From assembly GCA_046156035.1 (NCBI GenBank), contig JBJXEW010000053.1:62001-126000 (forward strand): DNA of 64,000 nt. Direction: 5' to 3'. Source of the stretch: JAEUIX01 sp046156035 (GTDB lineage Bacteria > Planctomycetota > Phycisphaerae > Phycisphaerales > UBA1924). The translations under genes were made by a program, and so were the position numbers. Positions within the stretch are counted from its first letter, which is position 1. Each line of letters starts with the position of its first letter. The notes below the pieces were generated by a model. The model was not told the origin of the DNA and searched no databases. It was given only the letters and a program-made list of their open reading frames with translations. Of this stretch, positions 26,223 to 34,224 are shown one piece after another.

Positions 26223-27226
26223 CAGCGGTACCGTGTCAGAAGTTCCTCGATCTTGGGCTGGTTGCGGTTGAGTTGCAGCGAGCGGCGCAGGCTGGTGAGG
26301 GCGCGGTCGAGGGCCGCGCTGTCGCGCCGTTCGGACCACACATACGTGTTCAACTCGCACACACCCAGGCCGTTGAGGGCGGGGAAGTAGTCCGGGTCGA
26401 TGGTGAGCGCGCCCTGGAAACTGGACCGGGCCGCGTCGTACTCGCGCAACTTGAACTGGGCGAAGCCGAGGCGCTCGAAACTCGCGGCGGAGGGGGCCGT
26501 CTTCACGAGTTGCGAGAGGGCGTTGCGCATCTCCTCGTAGCGACCGAGTCGGCCCAGGCTCTCGCTGAGGTTGAGCAGCAGCGGGGGCGTGAGTTCCATG
26601 CGCTCCGCGGCCTGCTGATACTCGGCCACGGCCTCGCGGTCTTGCCCCAGTGCCGCGTAGACCGCGCCCAGGTTGGCGCGGCTCAGGCCGTCGTCGGGCT
26701 TGAGTTTCACCGCCGTCAGCGCGTACGGCAAGGCCTGGCGGTGCTCGTTGCCCTGGTAGTAGGCGGTGGCGACATTGAGATTGGCCTCGTAACTTTCGGG
26801 GCGGATCTGCAGGGCACGCAGGTACGCGCCGATGGCATCGGAGATTCGATTCAGGGCGTGCAGCACGAGGCCGTGCAGATACTGCGCGTCGTAGTTCAAG
26901 GGCTCGATCTGTGCTGCGGTGCTGTAACTGGATTCAGCCTTCGCATAGTCGCCCGAGAGTCGCTGGACATCGCCCATGCCCAGGTGGGCGCGGGTGAGAC
27001 GCGGGTTCACCTCGATGGCTTTGGCGAACTGTGCGAGGGCGGCCTCGCGGTCGCCGCGCGAGAGGGACGCGCTGCCCTGGGCGACGAGGTCTTCGCCCGC
27101 ACCGCCGCTGTCGGAAGTGGCGGAGGTGTCGGAGGCGCTGTCGCCGGAGCGGCAGCCCGTGAGCAGGCAGCCTGCGCACACCAGAAGAACAAAGCACAAA
27201 GACGCGAAGGCGCGAAGGGGAGTCAT
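26222..27226 (-). CDS. TPR-repeat lipoprotein
   Basis: The 334-residue protein has a lipoprotein-type N-terminus (MTPLRAFASLCFVLLVCAGC) with possible lipobox Cys at residue 20 or 25 (LLTGC). A Ser/Gly-rich spacer precedes about seven tetratricopeptide repeats (ALAQFAKAIEVNPRLTRAHL, SYSTAAQIEPLNYDAQYLHG, IGAYLRALQIRPESYEANLN and more). It probably works as a periplasmic or outer-membrane scaffold. The first 45 nt resemble a dispersed intergenic repeat (see 27182-27226). It lies between nfo and queF on the same strand. Confidence 0.85.
   Translation of the reverse strand: MTPLRAFASLCFVLLVCAGCLLTGCRSGDSASDTSATSDSGGAGEDLVAQGSASLSRGDREAALAQFAKAIEVNPRLTRAHLGMGDVQRLSGDYAKAESSYSTAAQIEPLNYDAQYLHGLVLHALNRISDAIGAYLRALQIRPESYEANLNVATAYYQGNEHRQALPYALTAVKLKPDDGLSRANLGAVYAALGQDREAVAEYQQAAERMELTPPLLLNLSESLGRLGRYEEMRNALSQLVKTAPSAASFERLGFAQFKLREYDAARSSFQGALTIDPDYFPALNGLGVCELNTYVWSERRDSAALDRALTSLRRSLQLNRNQPKIEELLTRYR
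27182..27226. repeat. CTTCGCG/TTTGTGC-type repeat at the start of the TPR gene
   Basis: The stretch aacaaagcacaaagacgcga followed by aggcgcgaagg corresponds, on the other strand, to cttcgcg and tttgtgc blocks like those upstream of trpG (8150-8246). Here it encodes the signal-peptide core LRAFASLCFVLL. Confidence 0.55.
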
Positions 27227-27303
27227 GGTTTTTGTCGAGGCCACGGACGTATGGAGCGAACCGGCCGCGAGGTTCGCGGCACACAAGCCTACGGAGGCTG
27301 CTT

Positions 27304-28233
27304 CTACGCCGCGCGGGTGGGTGAGGGTCGGCGGCGGGCCACCGGAACCGGCGCGGCCCTGGCCAGCCGCCGCAGCAGGGCCACGTTCGCCAGGTCCCAG
27401 GGCTTGCCATTGGCGTCATCACCCTTGGGCGTTTCCATGATCTTGGGGAGACCCGCGAGGCCCGCGTGTTGAACGAAGGCCGCAAAGCCCGCGCGGCCGA
27501 TGGTGCCCTTGGCGATGTGCTCGTGCCGGTCGAGGTGGCTGCCCGACTTGCCCTTGGAATCGTTGAGGTGCAACACCCGGACGTTGGCGAGGCCCGCAGC
27601 GCGGTCAAGGGCCGCGAGTGCCGCGGTGGCGGAGGCGGGCGTCGAAAGGTCGTAGCCCGCGGCGTGGGCGTGGCACGTGTCGATGCAGAAGCCGATGCGG
27701 GCGGCGTGGCCGGGCGCGGCGGAGGCGATGCGGGAGCGGAGGTCCGCCAGTTCCTCAAAGGTGCGGCCGATGGTGGAGCCGGCACCGGCGACATTTTCGA
27801 GGCAGAGCACCGTGCGGTAGCCTTTGGTGGCGTGGAGCAGCGAAGCGCAGGCATCGGCGATGCGGGAGACGCCTTCTTCGAGCGTGGAGGTGGTGAACGC
27901 GCCGGGATGGAAGACCAGCAGGCGGATGGCGAGGGCCTCGCAGCGGTCGATCTCCTCGCGCATGAGGTCGATGGATTTGGCCCGCAGGGCGGCATCGGGC
28001 GAGGCCATGTTGATGAGGTAGGAGGCGTGCGAAACCACGCGCCGGTCGTCTCCCGCCCACTTCAGGCGGGCGATTGTCTCGGCCCATTCGCGGATGGTGT
28101 CTGCCTTCAGCGGCGGTGCGGACCATTGCTGCTGGTTCTTGGTGAAGACCTGCACGCACTCGAGGCCCAGGGTCTCGGCCTCGCGAAGGGCGTTGGCCAT
28201 GGAGCCGGCGATGGAGAGGTGGCTGCCGAACAT
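27304..28233 (-). CDS. nfo: Endonuclease IV (AP endonuclease)
   Basis: Nfo cuts DNA at abasic sites during base-excision repair, using three zinc ions. The family signature elements are in order: GSHLSIAGSMANAL, VQVFTKNQQQW, HASYLINMASPD, LENVAGAGSTIG, GFCIDTCHAHAAGYD, HLNDSKGKSGSHLDRHEHI and METPKGDD. The length (309 aa) is slightly above the usual 280, with extra residues at the C-terminus (RRLARAAPVPVARRRPSP). ATG 28233 gives the standard MFGSHLSIAG start. It is divergent from fabH. Confidence 0.94.
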   Translation of the reverse strand: MFGSHLSIAGSMANALREAETLGLECVQVFTKNQQQWSAPPLKADTIREWAETIARLKWAGDDRRVVSHASYLINMASPDAALRAKSIDLMREEIDRCEALAIRLLVFHPGAFTTSTLEEGVSRIADACASLLHATKGYRTVLCLENVAGAGSTIGRTFEELADLRSRIASAAPGHAARIGFCIDTCHAHAAGYDLSTPASATAALAALDRAAGLANVRVLHLNDSKGKSGSHLDRHEHIAKGTIGRAGFAAFVQHAGLAGLPKIMETPKGDDANGKPWDLANVALLRRLARAAPVPVARRRPSPTRAA

Positions 28234-28320
28234 GGGGTGGTGAGTGTAACCGCCCGGGTGCGTTTGGGGCCGGGCGTGGTGGGTGTGGGGGGCGGTGGAT
28301 TCGGCTAACCTACCGACTTC

Positions 28321-29361
28321 ATGAAGCCCACCGTGTCTGCCCATGTGCCTCGTGTGCTGCCGCCCGTGCCGCGCGTGGGCGTGCGGATCGCGGGGACGGG
28401 CTCGGCGATACCCTCGCGGGTTTTGAGCAACGCCGAGGTGGCGTGCGTGGTGGAGACGACGGATGAGTGGATTGCCCAGCGCACGGGCATCCGCGAGCGG
28501 CGGATTGTGGACTGGAGCAAGGGCGAGGGGAACCTTTCGCTGTGCACCGATGCGCTGCGGAATGCCCTTGATGCCGCGGGCATGAAGGCCAGCGAACTCG
28601 ACCTCATCATCTGCGGCACGATCACGCAGGACATGCGCTGCCCGAGCACAGCCTGCCTGGTGGCGCAGGCGCTGGGGGCGGGTCACGCGGGTGCGTGGGA
28701 TTTGGGTGCCGCGTGCTCGGGGTTTGTGTTCAGCATGAACGCCGCGCACGACATGATCCGCACGGGCAGCCACAAGGCGGTGGGGGTGATCGGGTGCGAC
28801 GTGGTGAGTTCGATCATTGATTACACGAACCGGGGCGTGTGCATTCTGTTCGGCGACGCGGCGGGGGCTGCGGTGCTGCGCGCGACGGACGATGTGACCA
28901 AGGGGATCATCGCGCAGGTGACGAAGGCGGACGGCAGCGGGTGGCGAGACCTGTACATGCCGGGCCTTCAGGAGCACATCGCGGGCGACGCGGACCTGAG
29001 CATCTACCGCCCCAACTGCCTGCAGATGAACGGACGCGAGGTGTACAAGTTCGCGGTGAGCACGTTCAGCGAACTCATCGACGAGACGCTGGCGAAGGCG
29101 GGCGTGAGCGCGGAGCAGGTGGACATGTTTGTGGCCCACCAGAGCAACGCGCGGATTCTGGAGGCGGCCCGCGAGCGCTTTGGGATTCCGCCCGAGAAAC
29201 TCTACATCAACATCGACCGCATCGGGAACAGTTCGGCCGGGTCTGTGCCGCTGTGCCTGGATGAACTGGTGAAGGCGGGCAGGGTGAAAGAGGGCCAGTT
29301 GGTGATGATGGTGGCGTTTGGCGCTGGCCTCACGTGGGGCTCGTGCCTGTGGCAGATGTGA
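28321..29361 (+). CDS. fabH: 3-oxoacyl-ACP synthase III
   Basis: FabH starts fatty-acid synthesis by condensing acetyl-CoA with malonyl-ACP. The catalytic Cys is in LGAACSGFVFSM, the His in VAHQSNARILEA, and the Asn in RIGNSSAGSVPL. The TTDEWIAQRTGIRERR segment near the start is typical. The 346-residue length is about 20 above average because of an N-terminal extension (MKPTVSAHVPRVLPPVPRV). It stands alone rather than in a fab cluster and converges on the M16 peptidase gene. Confidence 0.95.
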   Translation: MKPTVSAHVPRVLPPVPRVGVRIAGTGSAIPSRVLSNAEVACVVETTDEWIAQRTGIRERRIVDWSKGEGNLSLCTDALRNALDAAGMKASELDLIICGTITQDMRCPSTACLVAQALGAGHAGAWDLGAACSGFVFSMNAAHDMIRTGSHKAVGVIGCDVVSSIIDYTNRGVCILFGDAAGAAVLRATDDVTKGIIAQVTKADGSGWRDLYMPGLQEHIAGDADLSIYRPNCLQMNGREVYKFAVSTFSELIDETLAKAGVSAEQVDMFVAHQSNARILEAARERFGIPPEKLYINIDRIGNSSAGSVPLCLDELVKAGRVKEGQLVMMVAFGAGLTWGSCLWQM

Positions 29362-29372
29362 GGGGGAAGGCA

Positions 29373-29404
29373 CTGGGCACTGGGCACTGGGCATCGGGCA
29401 CTGG
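29373..29404. repeat. CACTGGG tandem repeat after fabH
   Basis: Four near-copies of gggcactgggcat-type units lie just after the fabH stop. A shorter relative (ccagtgcccagtgcc) occurs near 2990-3005, within the gap between gcvH and the ABC ATPase. Confidence 0.7.
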
Positions 29405-29424
29405 GGAGCGGACATTTCCAGTGC

Positions 29425-29458
29425 CACAGGCTCGGCCTGCTCGGAGGCCGTGCCTGTG
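29425..29458. terminator. Hairpin between convergent fabH and the M16 gene
   Basis: CACAGGCTCGGCCT pairs with AGGCCGTGCCTGTG, 13 of 14 positions, around loop gctcgg. It sits between two converging stop codons (29361 and 29465), so a bidirectional terminator is likely, although no T tract follows on either strand. It could instead be another dispersed palindrome. Confidence 0.5.
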
Positions 29459-29464
29459 CGAGTG

Positions 29465-30685
29465 CTACGCCGGCAGCAGCCGCCCAACCGTGCGGGGCGA
29501 CCACGGCAGTTCACTCAGCACGCGGCGGACATCATGGGTCGTGAGTTCGTCGATGCGGCGCACTTCCTCTTCGAGCGTGGTGTGCGTGCCAAGCGAGGTC
29601 CACTGACGGCCGATGCGGTGCATGCGGCCGTCGGGGCGCTCGCCCGCGAGAATCGCGCTGGTCGCCACGCGGGCCTTGATGCGGATCACGTCATCATCGG
29701 TGATGTTCGCGGCCAGCGCATCAATCTCTCGCTGCACAATTGCTTCGGCCTCGTCGATGCGATCAGGGTCGCACCCCAGAAACACCTGCCAGAGGCCGGT
29801 GCCGTCGAGCGTTTCAACCCCGCTGCTGGCCTCCTCGGCGATGCCGGTTTCGATGAGGGCCCAGTGCAGGCGGCTGTTGTCTGGCGCACCCAGCGCGAGC
29901 GCGGCCACACTGGCGGCGTAGCGGCGCGGGTCTGCCGCGCCGGGGCCGGGGGCGAGAACCATCAGGTAGGCGCGGGCGACCTTGTCGCTGGTGATCTGGA
30001 AGTGCTTGCCCGCCGCGGGGGGCGAGGCGGCATCGCGCTGGGCGCCGGTGCGTTGCCAGTGGCCGCAGACGCGCTCGGCATGGCGCACAACCGCGTCAAA
30101 GTCGACGCGACCGGCGAGGGCGAGCGTGGTGTTGTCCGCGGAGTAGCGGTGCTCGAAGTAGCCGCGCATCTGCGGGGCCTGAAGCGCGGAGATGGTGGCC
30201 TTGGTGCCCAGCACGCGGTGGGAGAGGGGGTGAGCACCAAAGTGCTCTTCGAGGCACCTTTCGTAGAGGACCCACATGGGCTCGTCCTCGTACATGGCGA
30301 TTTCTTCGAGGATCACGCCGCGCTCGGTGGAGAAGTCGGTTTCGCGGAGGGCGGGCCGCATCATGTCGGCGAGCACGTCGAGCGCGGCGGTGAGGTGTTC
30401 GGGGAGCGTGGCGGCGTGGAAAGCGGTGAGTTCGTTGGAGGTGTAGGCGTTGGCCTTGGCGCCGATCTCGTCGAAGGCGCGGTTGATGTCGTCGGAGGTG
30501 CGTGTGGGCGTGCCCTTGAACATCATGTGCTCAAGGAAGTGGGAGACGCCCATGATGGCACCGGCCTCGTCGCGGGCACCGGTGCGCACGAAGAAGCCCG
30601 CCGCGGCGGTCATGGCGGCCTCGTCGGTCTCGGCGATGATGGTGAGGCCGTTGGGGAGGGTGTGATGACGGAAGGCGACGGGCAT
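29465..30685 (-). CDS. M16 family zinc peptidase
   Basis: The 406-residue protein has the inverse zinc motif HFLEH within SHFLEHMMFKGTPTRTSDDI, and the third ligand Glu region in ERGVILEEIAMYEDEP. The N-terminal HHTLPNGLTIIAETD is typical of pitrilysin/processing-peptidase-like proteins such as PqqL or YmxG. The C-terminal half is the usual partner domain without a motif. No signal peptide is seen at ATG 30685; the open frame upstream is non-coding. It likely acts in the cytoplasm or is exported by an unknown route. Confidence 0.9.
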   Translation of the reverse strand: MPVAFRHHTLPNGLTIIAETDEAAMTAAAGFFVRTGARDEAGAIMGVSHFLEHMMFKGTPTRTSDDINRAFDEIGAKANAYTSNELTAFHAATLPEHLTAALDVLADMMRPALRETDFSTERGVILEEIAMYEDEPMWVLYERCLEEHFGAHPLSHRVLGTKATISALQAPQMRGYFEHRYSADNTTLALAGRVDFDAVVRHAERVCGHWQRTGAQRDAASPPAAGKHFQITSDKVARAYLMVLAPGPGAADPRRYAASVAALALGAPDNSRLHWALIETGIAEEASSGVETLDGTGLWQVFLGCDPDRIDEAEAIVQREIDALAANITDDDVIRIKARVATSAILAGERPDGRMHRIGRQWTSLGTHTTLEEEVRRIDELTTHDVRRVLSELPWSPRTVGRLLPA

Positions 30686-31011
30686 GGGCCGAGTGTATGA
30701 GCGGCGGAGAGCGCGGCCGGTGCAACCGCCACGGTCGTGATGCCAGCCCCTTCGAGAGCCGGGGCAGCAGCCGTGATCGGCCTGCGAGGCGGGTTTGCAA
30801 CCTGCGGGGCGGCTCGGCCCACAGGGGAATCGTGCAAAGCGTGCCGGTGGTGCGCTGAGCAAACCGCCGTAGGAAGGCTGGTGTAATTTTTGTGATGCGT
30901 GCAGACTTGGTGCACGGCCCCTTGCGTTTACCACGCGGTGTGGTACGGTGGGGCTGCGGCAGCTCGACGTTCGAAGCGGCCGCGGCGGACCATTTCAGTG
31001 GAGGAAGAGGA
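30686..31011. other. Divergent intergenic region
   Basis: These 326 bp separate the M16 gene (-) and the pepsin-like gene (+). A G-rich stretch at about 30785-30825 (cctgcgaggcgggtttgcaa) resembles other dispersed repeats but is not a clear palindrome. A candidate promoter with an inverted repeat is listed separately. I see no small gene. Confidence 0.6.
30922..30949 (+). promoter_or_regulatory. Candidate promoter and operator for the pepsin-like gene
   Basis: TTGCGT (30922-30927), a 16-bp spacer and TACGGT (30944-30949) lie about 60 bp before the start. Between and overlapping them is a perfect inverted repeat, TACCAC-gcggt-GTGGTA (30929-30945), which could bind a dimeric regulator. The boxes are weak; the dyad is exact. 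Confidence 0.35.
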
Positions 31012-32019
31012 ATGAGAACCTTTGTTGTCGAATCTCGCGGCGTTGCTGGTCTGGCGATCGGTGCGATGCTGGCCGCCAGCGGCACGGCGCTGGCCGGTGT
31101 GAGTGTCTCGGGCACGGCGGTGAAGAACGGCATGCTGTGCAGCGCCACGTGGACCTACGACACGGGTGCCAGTGAAACGCTGCTGTCGCGGGCGTGCGCC
31201 ACGATGATGGGGCTGCTGGACGGCACCGGGATGCCGGCCGCGGGCACGCCCATGAAGAACTTCAACAGCGGCGAGGTGGAGACGTGGTGCTTTGACACGG
31301 TGGCGCTCGCCTCCACGGACAACTTCGGCAACGTGTGCGTGGCCAGCACCACGATGTACGTCTCCAAGAACGCCGACAGTTGGGGCAGCACCAACCTGCT
31401 GGGGCGCGACTGGCGCAAGAAGGTGAAGGGGCAGTGGGACGACGAGACCGAGACCGTGCGCTGGCCCAAGGCCGCCGCGGCACCCGCCAAGCCCGCCGTT
31501 CCCAAGACGGACAACGACGGCGGTATCAAGCGGGTGTACGAGGACATCCGGTTCTTCAACGGGCCCAACACGACGTTCCTCGACATGACCTACATGACGG
31601 GCAGCCCCTTCTCGTTCATGCCTCTGCAGACGGCGATTGAACTGGGTGCCACCCCGATCGGCACGGTCGATCTCTTCAACGCCTTCCCGGATGTGTACAC
31701 GCGGCTGGCCATCGCGGAGCAGAACCTGAGCCGGCAGACGTCCTTCCAACTGGTGGAGGTGCAAGGCTTCGACTTCGGCCTGGGCCCGATCGGCGGGACG
31801 CGGCAGTTCCTGGTCAGCAACGACCAGAACTCTCAGTTCGGCATCATGGGCAACGACTTCTTCCAGACACCGGGCTCGACAGACTTTGGCTACATCCACC
31901 AGGAAGACTTCGACGACCTGGGAAATGATGCCATCCTCTTCGGGGCCGTTCCAGCCCCTGGCGTGAGCGCGCTGGCCTGCGTGGCGGGTGTGGTCGCAGC
32001 GCGGCGGCGGCGGCCCTGA
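31012..32019 (+). CDS. Secreted pepsin/retropepsin-like protein with sorting tail
   Basis: The 335-residue product has a signal peptide (GVAGLAIGAMLAASGTALAG). Two similar lobes follow. Lobe one has TWTYDTGASETLLS (Asp50) and ends with NLLGRDWRK; lobe two has MTYMTGSPFSFMP and ends with GIMGNDFFQ. This is the aspartic protease plan, but the second catalytic Asp is Met (residue 195). The C-terminus (VPAPGVSALACVAGVVAARR) is a PEP-CTERM-like sorting signal with PAP. Start ATG 31012 follows GGAAGAGGA. Whether it cuts peptides or only binds is unknown. Confidence 0.72.
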   Translation: MRTFVVESRGVAGLAIGAMLAASGTALAGVSVSGTAVKNGMLCSATWTYDTGASETLLSRACATMMGLLDGTGMPAAGTPMKNFNSGEVETWCFDTVALASTDNFGNVCVASTTMYVSKNADSWGSTNLLGRDWRKKVKGQWDDETETVRWPKAAAAPAKPAVPKTDNDGGIKRVYEDIRFFNGPNTTFLDMTYMTGSPFSFMPLQTAIELGATPIGTVDLFNAFPDVYTRLAIAEQNLSRQTSFQLVEVQGFDFGLGPIGGTRQFLVSNDQNSQFGIMGNDFFQTPGSTDFGYIHQEDFDDLGNDAILFGAVPAPGVSALACVAGVVAARRRRP

Positions 32020-32030
32020 GTGCAACACCG

Positions 32031-32780
32031 CTAGGCCAGTCGCTCGGGCCACCACGCGGGAACCTCCAGCCGCGCGGCGAAGTGGCAGAGCGGCGGCGTG
32101 TCGGGCAGCGCGATGCCCGCGGCGAGGGACATGGTGTTGGTGCGCACTTCGGCCTCGGCGGGTTGCAGCGGCCACGGCTCGTGGTGGATGTCGCCCCGGT
32201 AAAGGTGGCCGCGCCCGGCCGCGGCGTACAGGCAATAACGGTCGGTGAGGAAGGATTCGACCGAGCCGGGTTGCGCGCGCACGGGCGAGCCCGTCGGGCG
32301 ATACGACGCCGCGAACGCGGCGGGGGGTTCGCTGCGGTGTGTGCGGTGGCTGGCGTAGTCGATCCACCCGTTGCGGCGGACGAAGGCCATGCGCGCGTTC
32401 ATATAGGGCAGGTGGAACGTGGCGCGGGCCGCGAGGACGGCGAGGCGGTTGGCGGCGTCGAGGCTGAAGAACCACACGCCGGCCTTGCCGCCATGGGAGA
32501 CGTACGTGCGCACGTTGAGTTCGAGGAAGGTGTGCGTGCCGGGAATGGCGGGGAGCCGCCAGTGGCGCACTCCGGACATGGCAAAGGGGACGATGCCGAG
32601 CCACGCGGAGCCGCTGTGCTCGTCGAGCGTGAGGCCGGGCGGGATCAGCGGGCGCAGCGCGCCGGCCTTCACGGGCCAGTGCATGAAGCACAGGTCGCTC
32701 CAGACCATGGCCATGGCGGGTGGACGGGCCGGGAGTGGCCATGGCCGGTGATGGGCGTTGGCAATCATCATGCCGGGCAC
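32031..32780 (-). CDS. DUF2071 (YqjF-like) protein
   Basis: The 249-residue protein matches the YqjF/DUF2071 family: a start region around VWSDLCFMHWPVKAGALRPL, then LIPPGLTLDEHSGSAWLGIV, LELNVRTYVSHGGKAGVWFF, and NARMAFVRRNGWIDYAS. The family's biochemical role is not established. No signal peptide is apparent. ATG 32780 or 32771 could be the start. It is downstream of the metalloprotease gene on the same strand and 12 bp from the convergent pepsin-like gene. Confidence 0.82.
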   Translation of the reverse strand: MPGMMIANAHHRPWPLPARPPAMAMVWSDLCFMHWPVKAGALRPLIPPGLTLDEHSGSAWLGIVPFAMSGVRHWRLPAIPGTHTFLELNVRTYVSHGGKAGVWFFSLDAANRLAVLAARATFHLPYMNARMAFVRRNGWIDYASHRTHRSEPPAAFAASYRPTGSPVRAQPGSVESFLTDRYCLYAAAGRGHLYRGDIHHEPWPLQPAEAEVRTNTMSLAAGIALPDTPPLCHFAARLEVPAWWPERLA

Positions 32781-32833
32781 GATCTGGTTCCTGCCACGCG
32801 AACGCAGGATCGTAGCGCTGGCACCTCGGGGGC

Positions 32834-33868
32834 TCAGGCACGCCGGCGGCGCAGCGCAAGCAGCAGCGGGACGCAGGCCACGCCCACGGCTGGCGCGGGG
32901 ATCGTGGGGTACAGGAACTGGCGTGTGCCATAGTCGTCGTTGGTGAGCGGGATGAGGCTCTCGAGCGGGTTGCTGAAGGAGATGCCCACGCCGCGCGACT
33001 CCATGAGGATGTCCACGCCCTCGGTGAGCAGGCCGGGATCATTGAAGGGCGCGGTGAAGCGGGTGAGCGGCGACGCGGCGGGATTGAGAGGATTGACGAG
33101 CAGCGCCCACGAGTTGTTGAGCGTGGCCACGGCGCTGGCGCTGGAGGAGACATCCATGTTGTCGTCGATGAACCGGCCGGGGTTGATGTCGCCCTCGACA
33201 TCGCCCAGCCCGATCGCGTGGCCGATCTCGTGGGTGAGGATGCGCCGGAAGAGGTCCAGTGAATACGTCGCCTCCGGGTTGCTGTTCATCGTGATGTCGG
33301 CCGCGAAGATCGCGCTAGCGGCGTAGTTGGTGGTGCCGGACGTGAGTTTCACCGTGCTGCCGGTGGTGGAGAAGAAGCACTCGCCCTGCGGCCCGGGGTT
33401 GCCGTTGCCCCAGAATGTGGCGGTGCGCGAACCGAACAGGTCGATCTCGGCGCCCAGCGGGTTGATGCCACCGCCGCCGACGGTGCCCGCGACGCTCGTG
33501 GTGAGGCCGGGGGTAAAACTGATCGTGGTGTTCAGGCCGGTCGCGGCATCAGTGCTCGTCCACGCGCTGAAGGCCTGGTTCACGGCAAGCGTGAAGTCGG
33601 GCACCGAGGGCAGCGTGTCCCAAGAGAAGAGGTCTCGATAGGCCTGATAGGAGGCGCCCTGGAGCGAGTAGCGCAGGCCACCGTTGAGAGAGCGTTCGAA
33701 GACCGTGCCGCCGATGTTCACGCCGCGTGGCGCCGAATCCCAGCGCGAGCCGCCACCCAGGCCCGTTCCGGCCAAGCCGAAGACGACACCCGCGGAGGCG
33801 TGGCCGGCGAGGAGAGCGACAGCGAGGACGGGAGCGACCCCCCGGACACCGATGGAGTGAGTGTTCAT
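32834..33868 (-). CDS. Secreted matrixin-like metalloprotease with sorting tail
   Basis: A signal peptide (VAPVLAVALLAGHASA) opens this 344-residue protein. The zinc-binding motif HEIGHAIGLGD fits the HExxHxxGxxH/D metzincin pattern, with Asp in place of the third His; it is close to an NF-type PEP-CTERM metalloprotease family. The tail IPAPAVGVACVPLLLALRRR is a hydrophobic sorting signal with PAP rather than PEP. It probably acts at the cell surface. It lies 815 bp from the end of the other PAP-tailed gene (31012-32019), with DUF2071 between them. Confidence 0.85.
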   Translation of the reverse strand: MNTHSIGVRGVAPVLAVALLAGHASAGVVFGLAGTGLGGGSRWDSAPRGVNIGGTVFERSLNGGLRYSLQGASYQAYRDLFSWDTLPSVPDFTLAVNQAFSAWTSTDAATGLNTTISFTPGLTTSVAGTVGGGGINPLGAEIDLFGSRTATFWGNGNPGPQGECFFSTTGSTVKLTSGTTNYAASAIFAADITMNSNPEATYSLDLFRRILTHEIGHAIGLGDVEGDINPGRFIDDNMDVSSSASAVATLNNSWALLVNPLNPAASPLTRFTAPFNDPGLLTEGVDILMESRGVGISFSNPLESLIPLTNDDYGTRQFLYPTIPAPAVGVACVPLLLALRRRRA

Positions 33869-34008
33869 GCTTCGAGTTGGTGAGCGTGGAGAGAGAAACC
33901 GACGAACGACAGGGGGAAGTTACCTCGCTATTGCGGTTCGTGCCACCCTAACGTGGGCCGAGCGACGGAGATTTCCTGGATTGAACGCTCGCAGAAGGCA
34001 CGCAAGGC

Positions 34009-34037
34009 TTGACCCTCACGGGAGAGTGCCCTTCTAT
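34009..34037 (+). promoter_or_regulatory. Candidate rpsD promoter
   Basis: TTGACC (34009-34014), a 17-bp spacer and TTCTAT (34032-34037). It is the best sigma70-like match in the region and would give a leader of about 180 nt before rpsD. Confidence 0.45.
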
Positions 34038-34162
34038 TGCTCCCCGGCAACTTTGCCCGGATCACGCACCCGCCGGACCGCAGCCGCGGCCAACCGGCAC
34101 AGATCGTCCGCCACGCTCGAAACGAGCGCACCACGCGGACACGCCACGGGGCGGCACTTGCA

Positions 34163-34184
34163 GCACCGGCCGAGATGCCGGTGC
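34163..34184 (+). promoter_or_regulatory. Hairpin in the rpsD leader
   Basis: GCACCGGC pairs perfectly with GCCGGTGC around cgagat, 40 nt before the start codon and without a T tract. It could be a structure for S4 feedback control or a processing site; function is inferred only from location. Confidence 0.4.
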
Positions 34185-34224
34185 ACGAGCGCCAAGCCTG
34201 TCTGTGGCGACGGAGGTTCTTGCT

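Larger units (their letters stand above)
33869..34224. other. Divergent intergenic region before rpsD
   Basis: 356 bp between the metalloprotease (-) and rpsD (+). It holds a candidate promoter (34009-34037) and a hairpin (34163-34184), listed separately. An in-frame extension of rpsD to 34009 lacks S4 similarity. I find no other gene. Confidence 0.65.
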
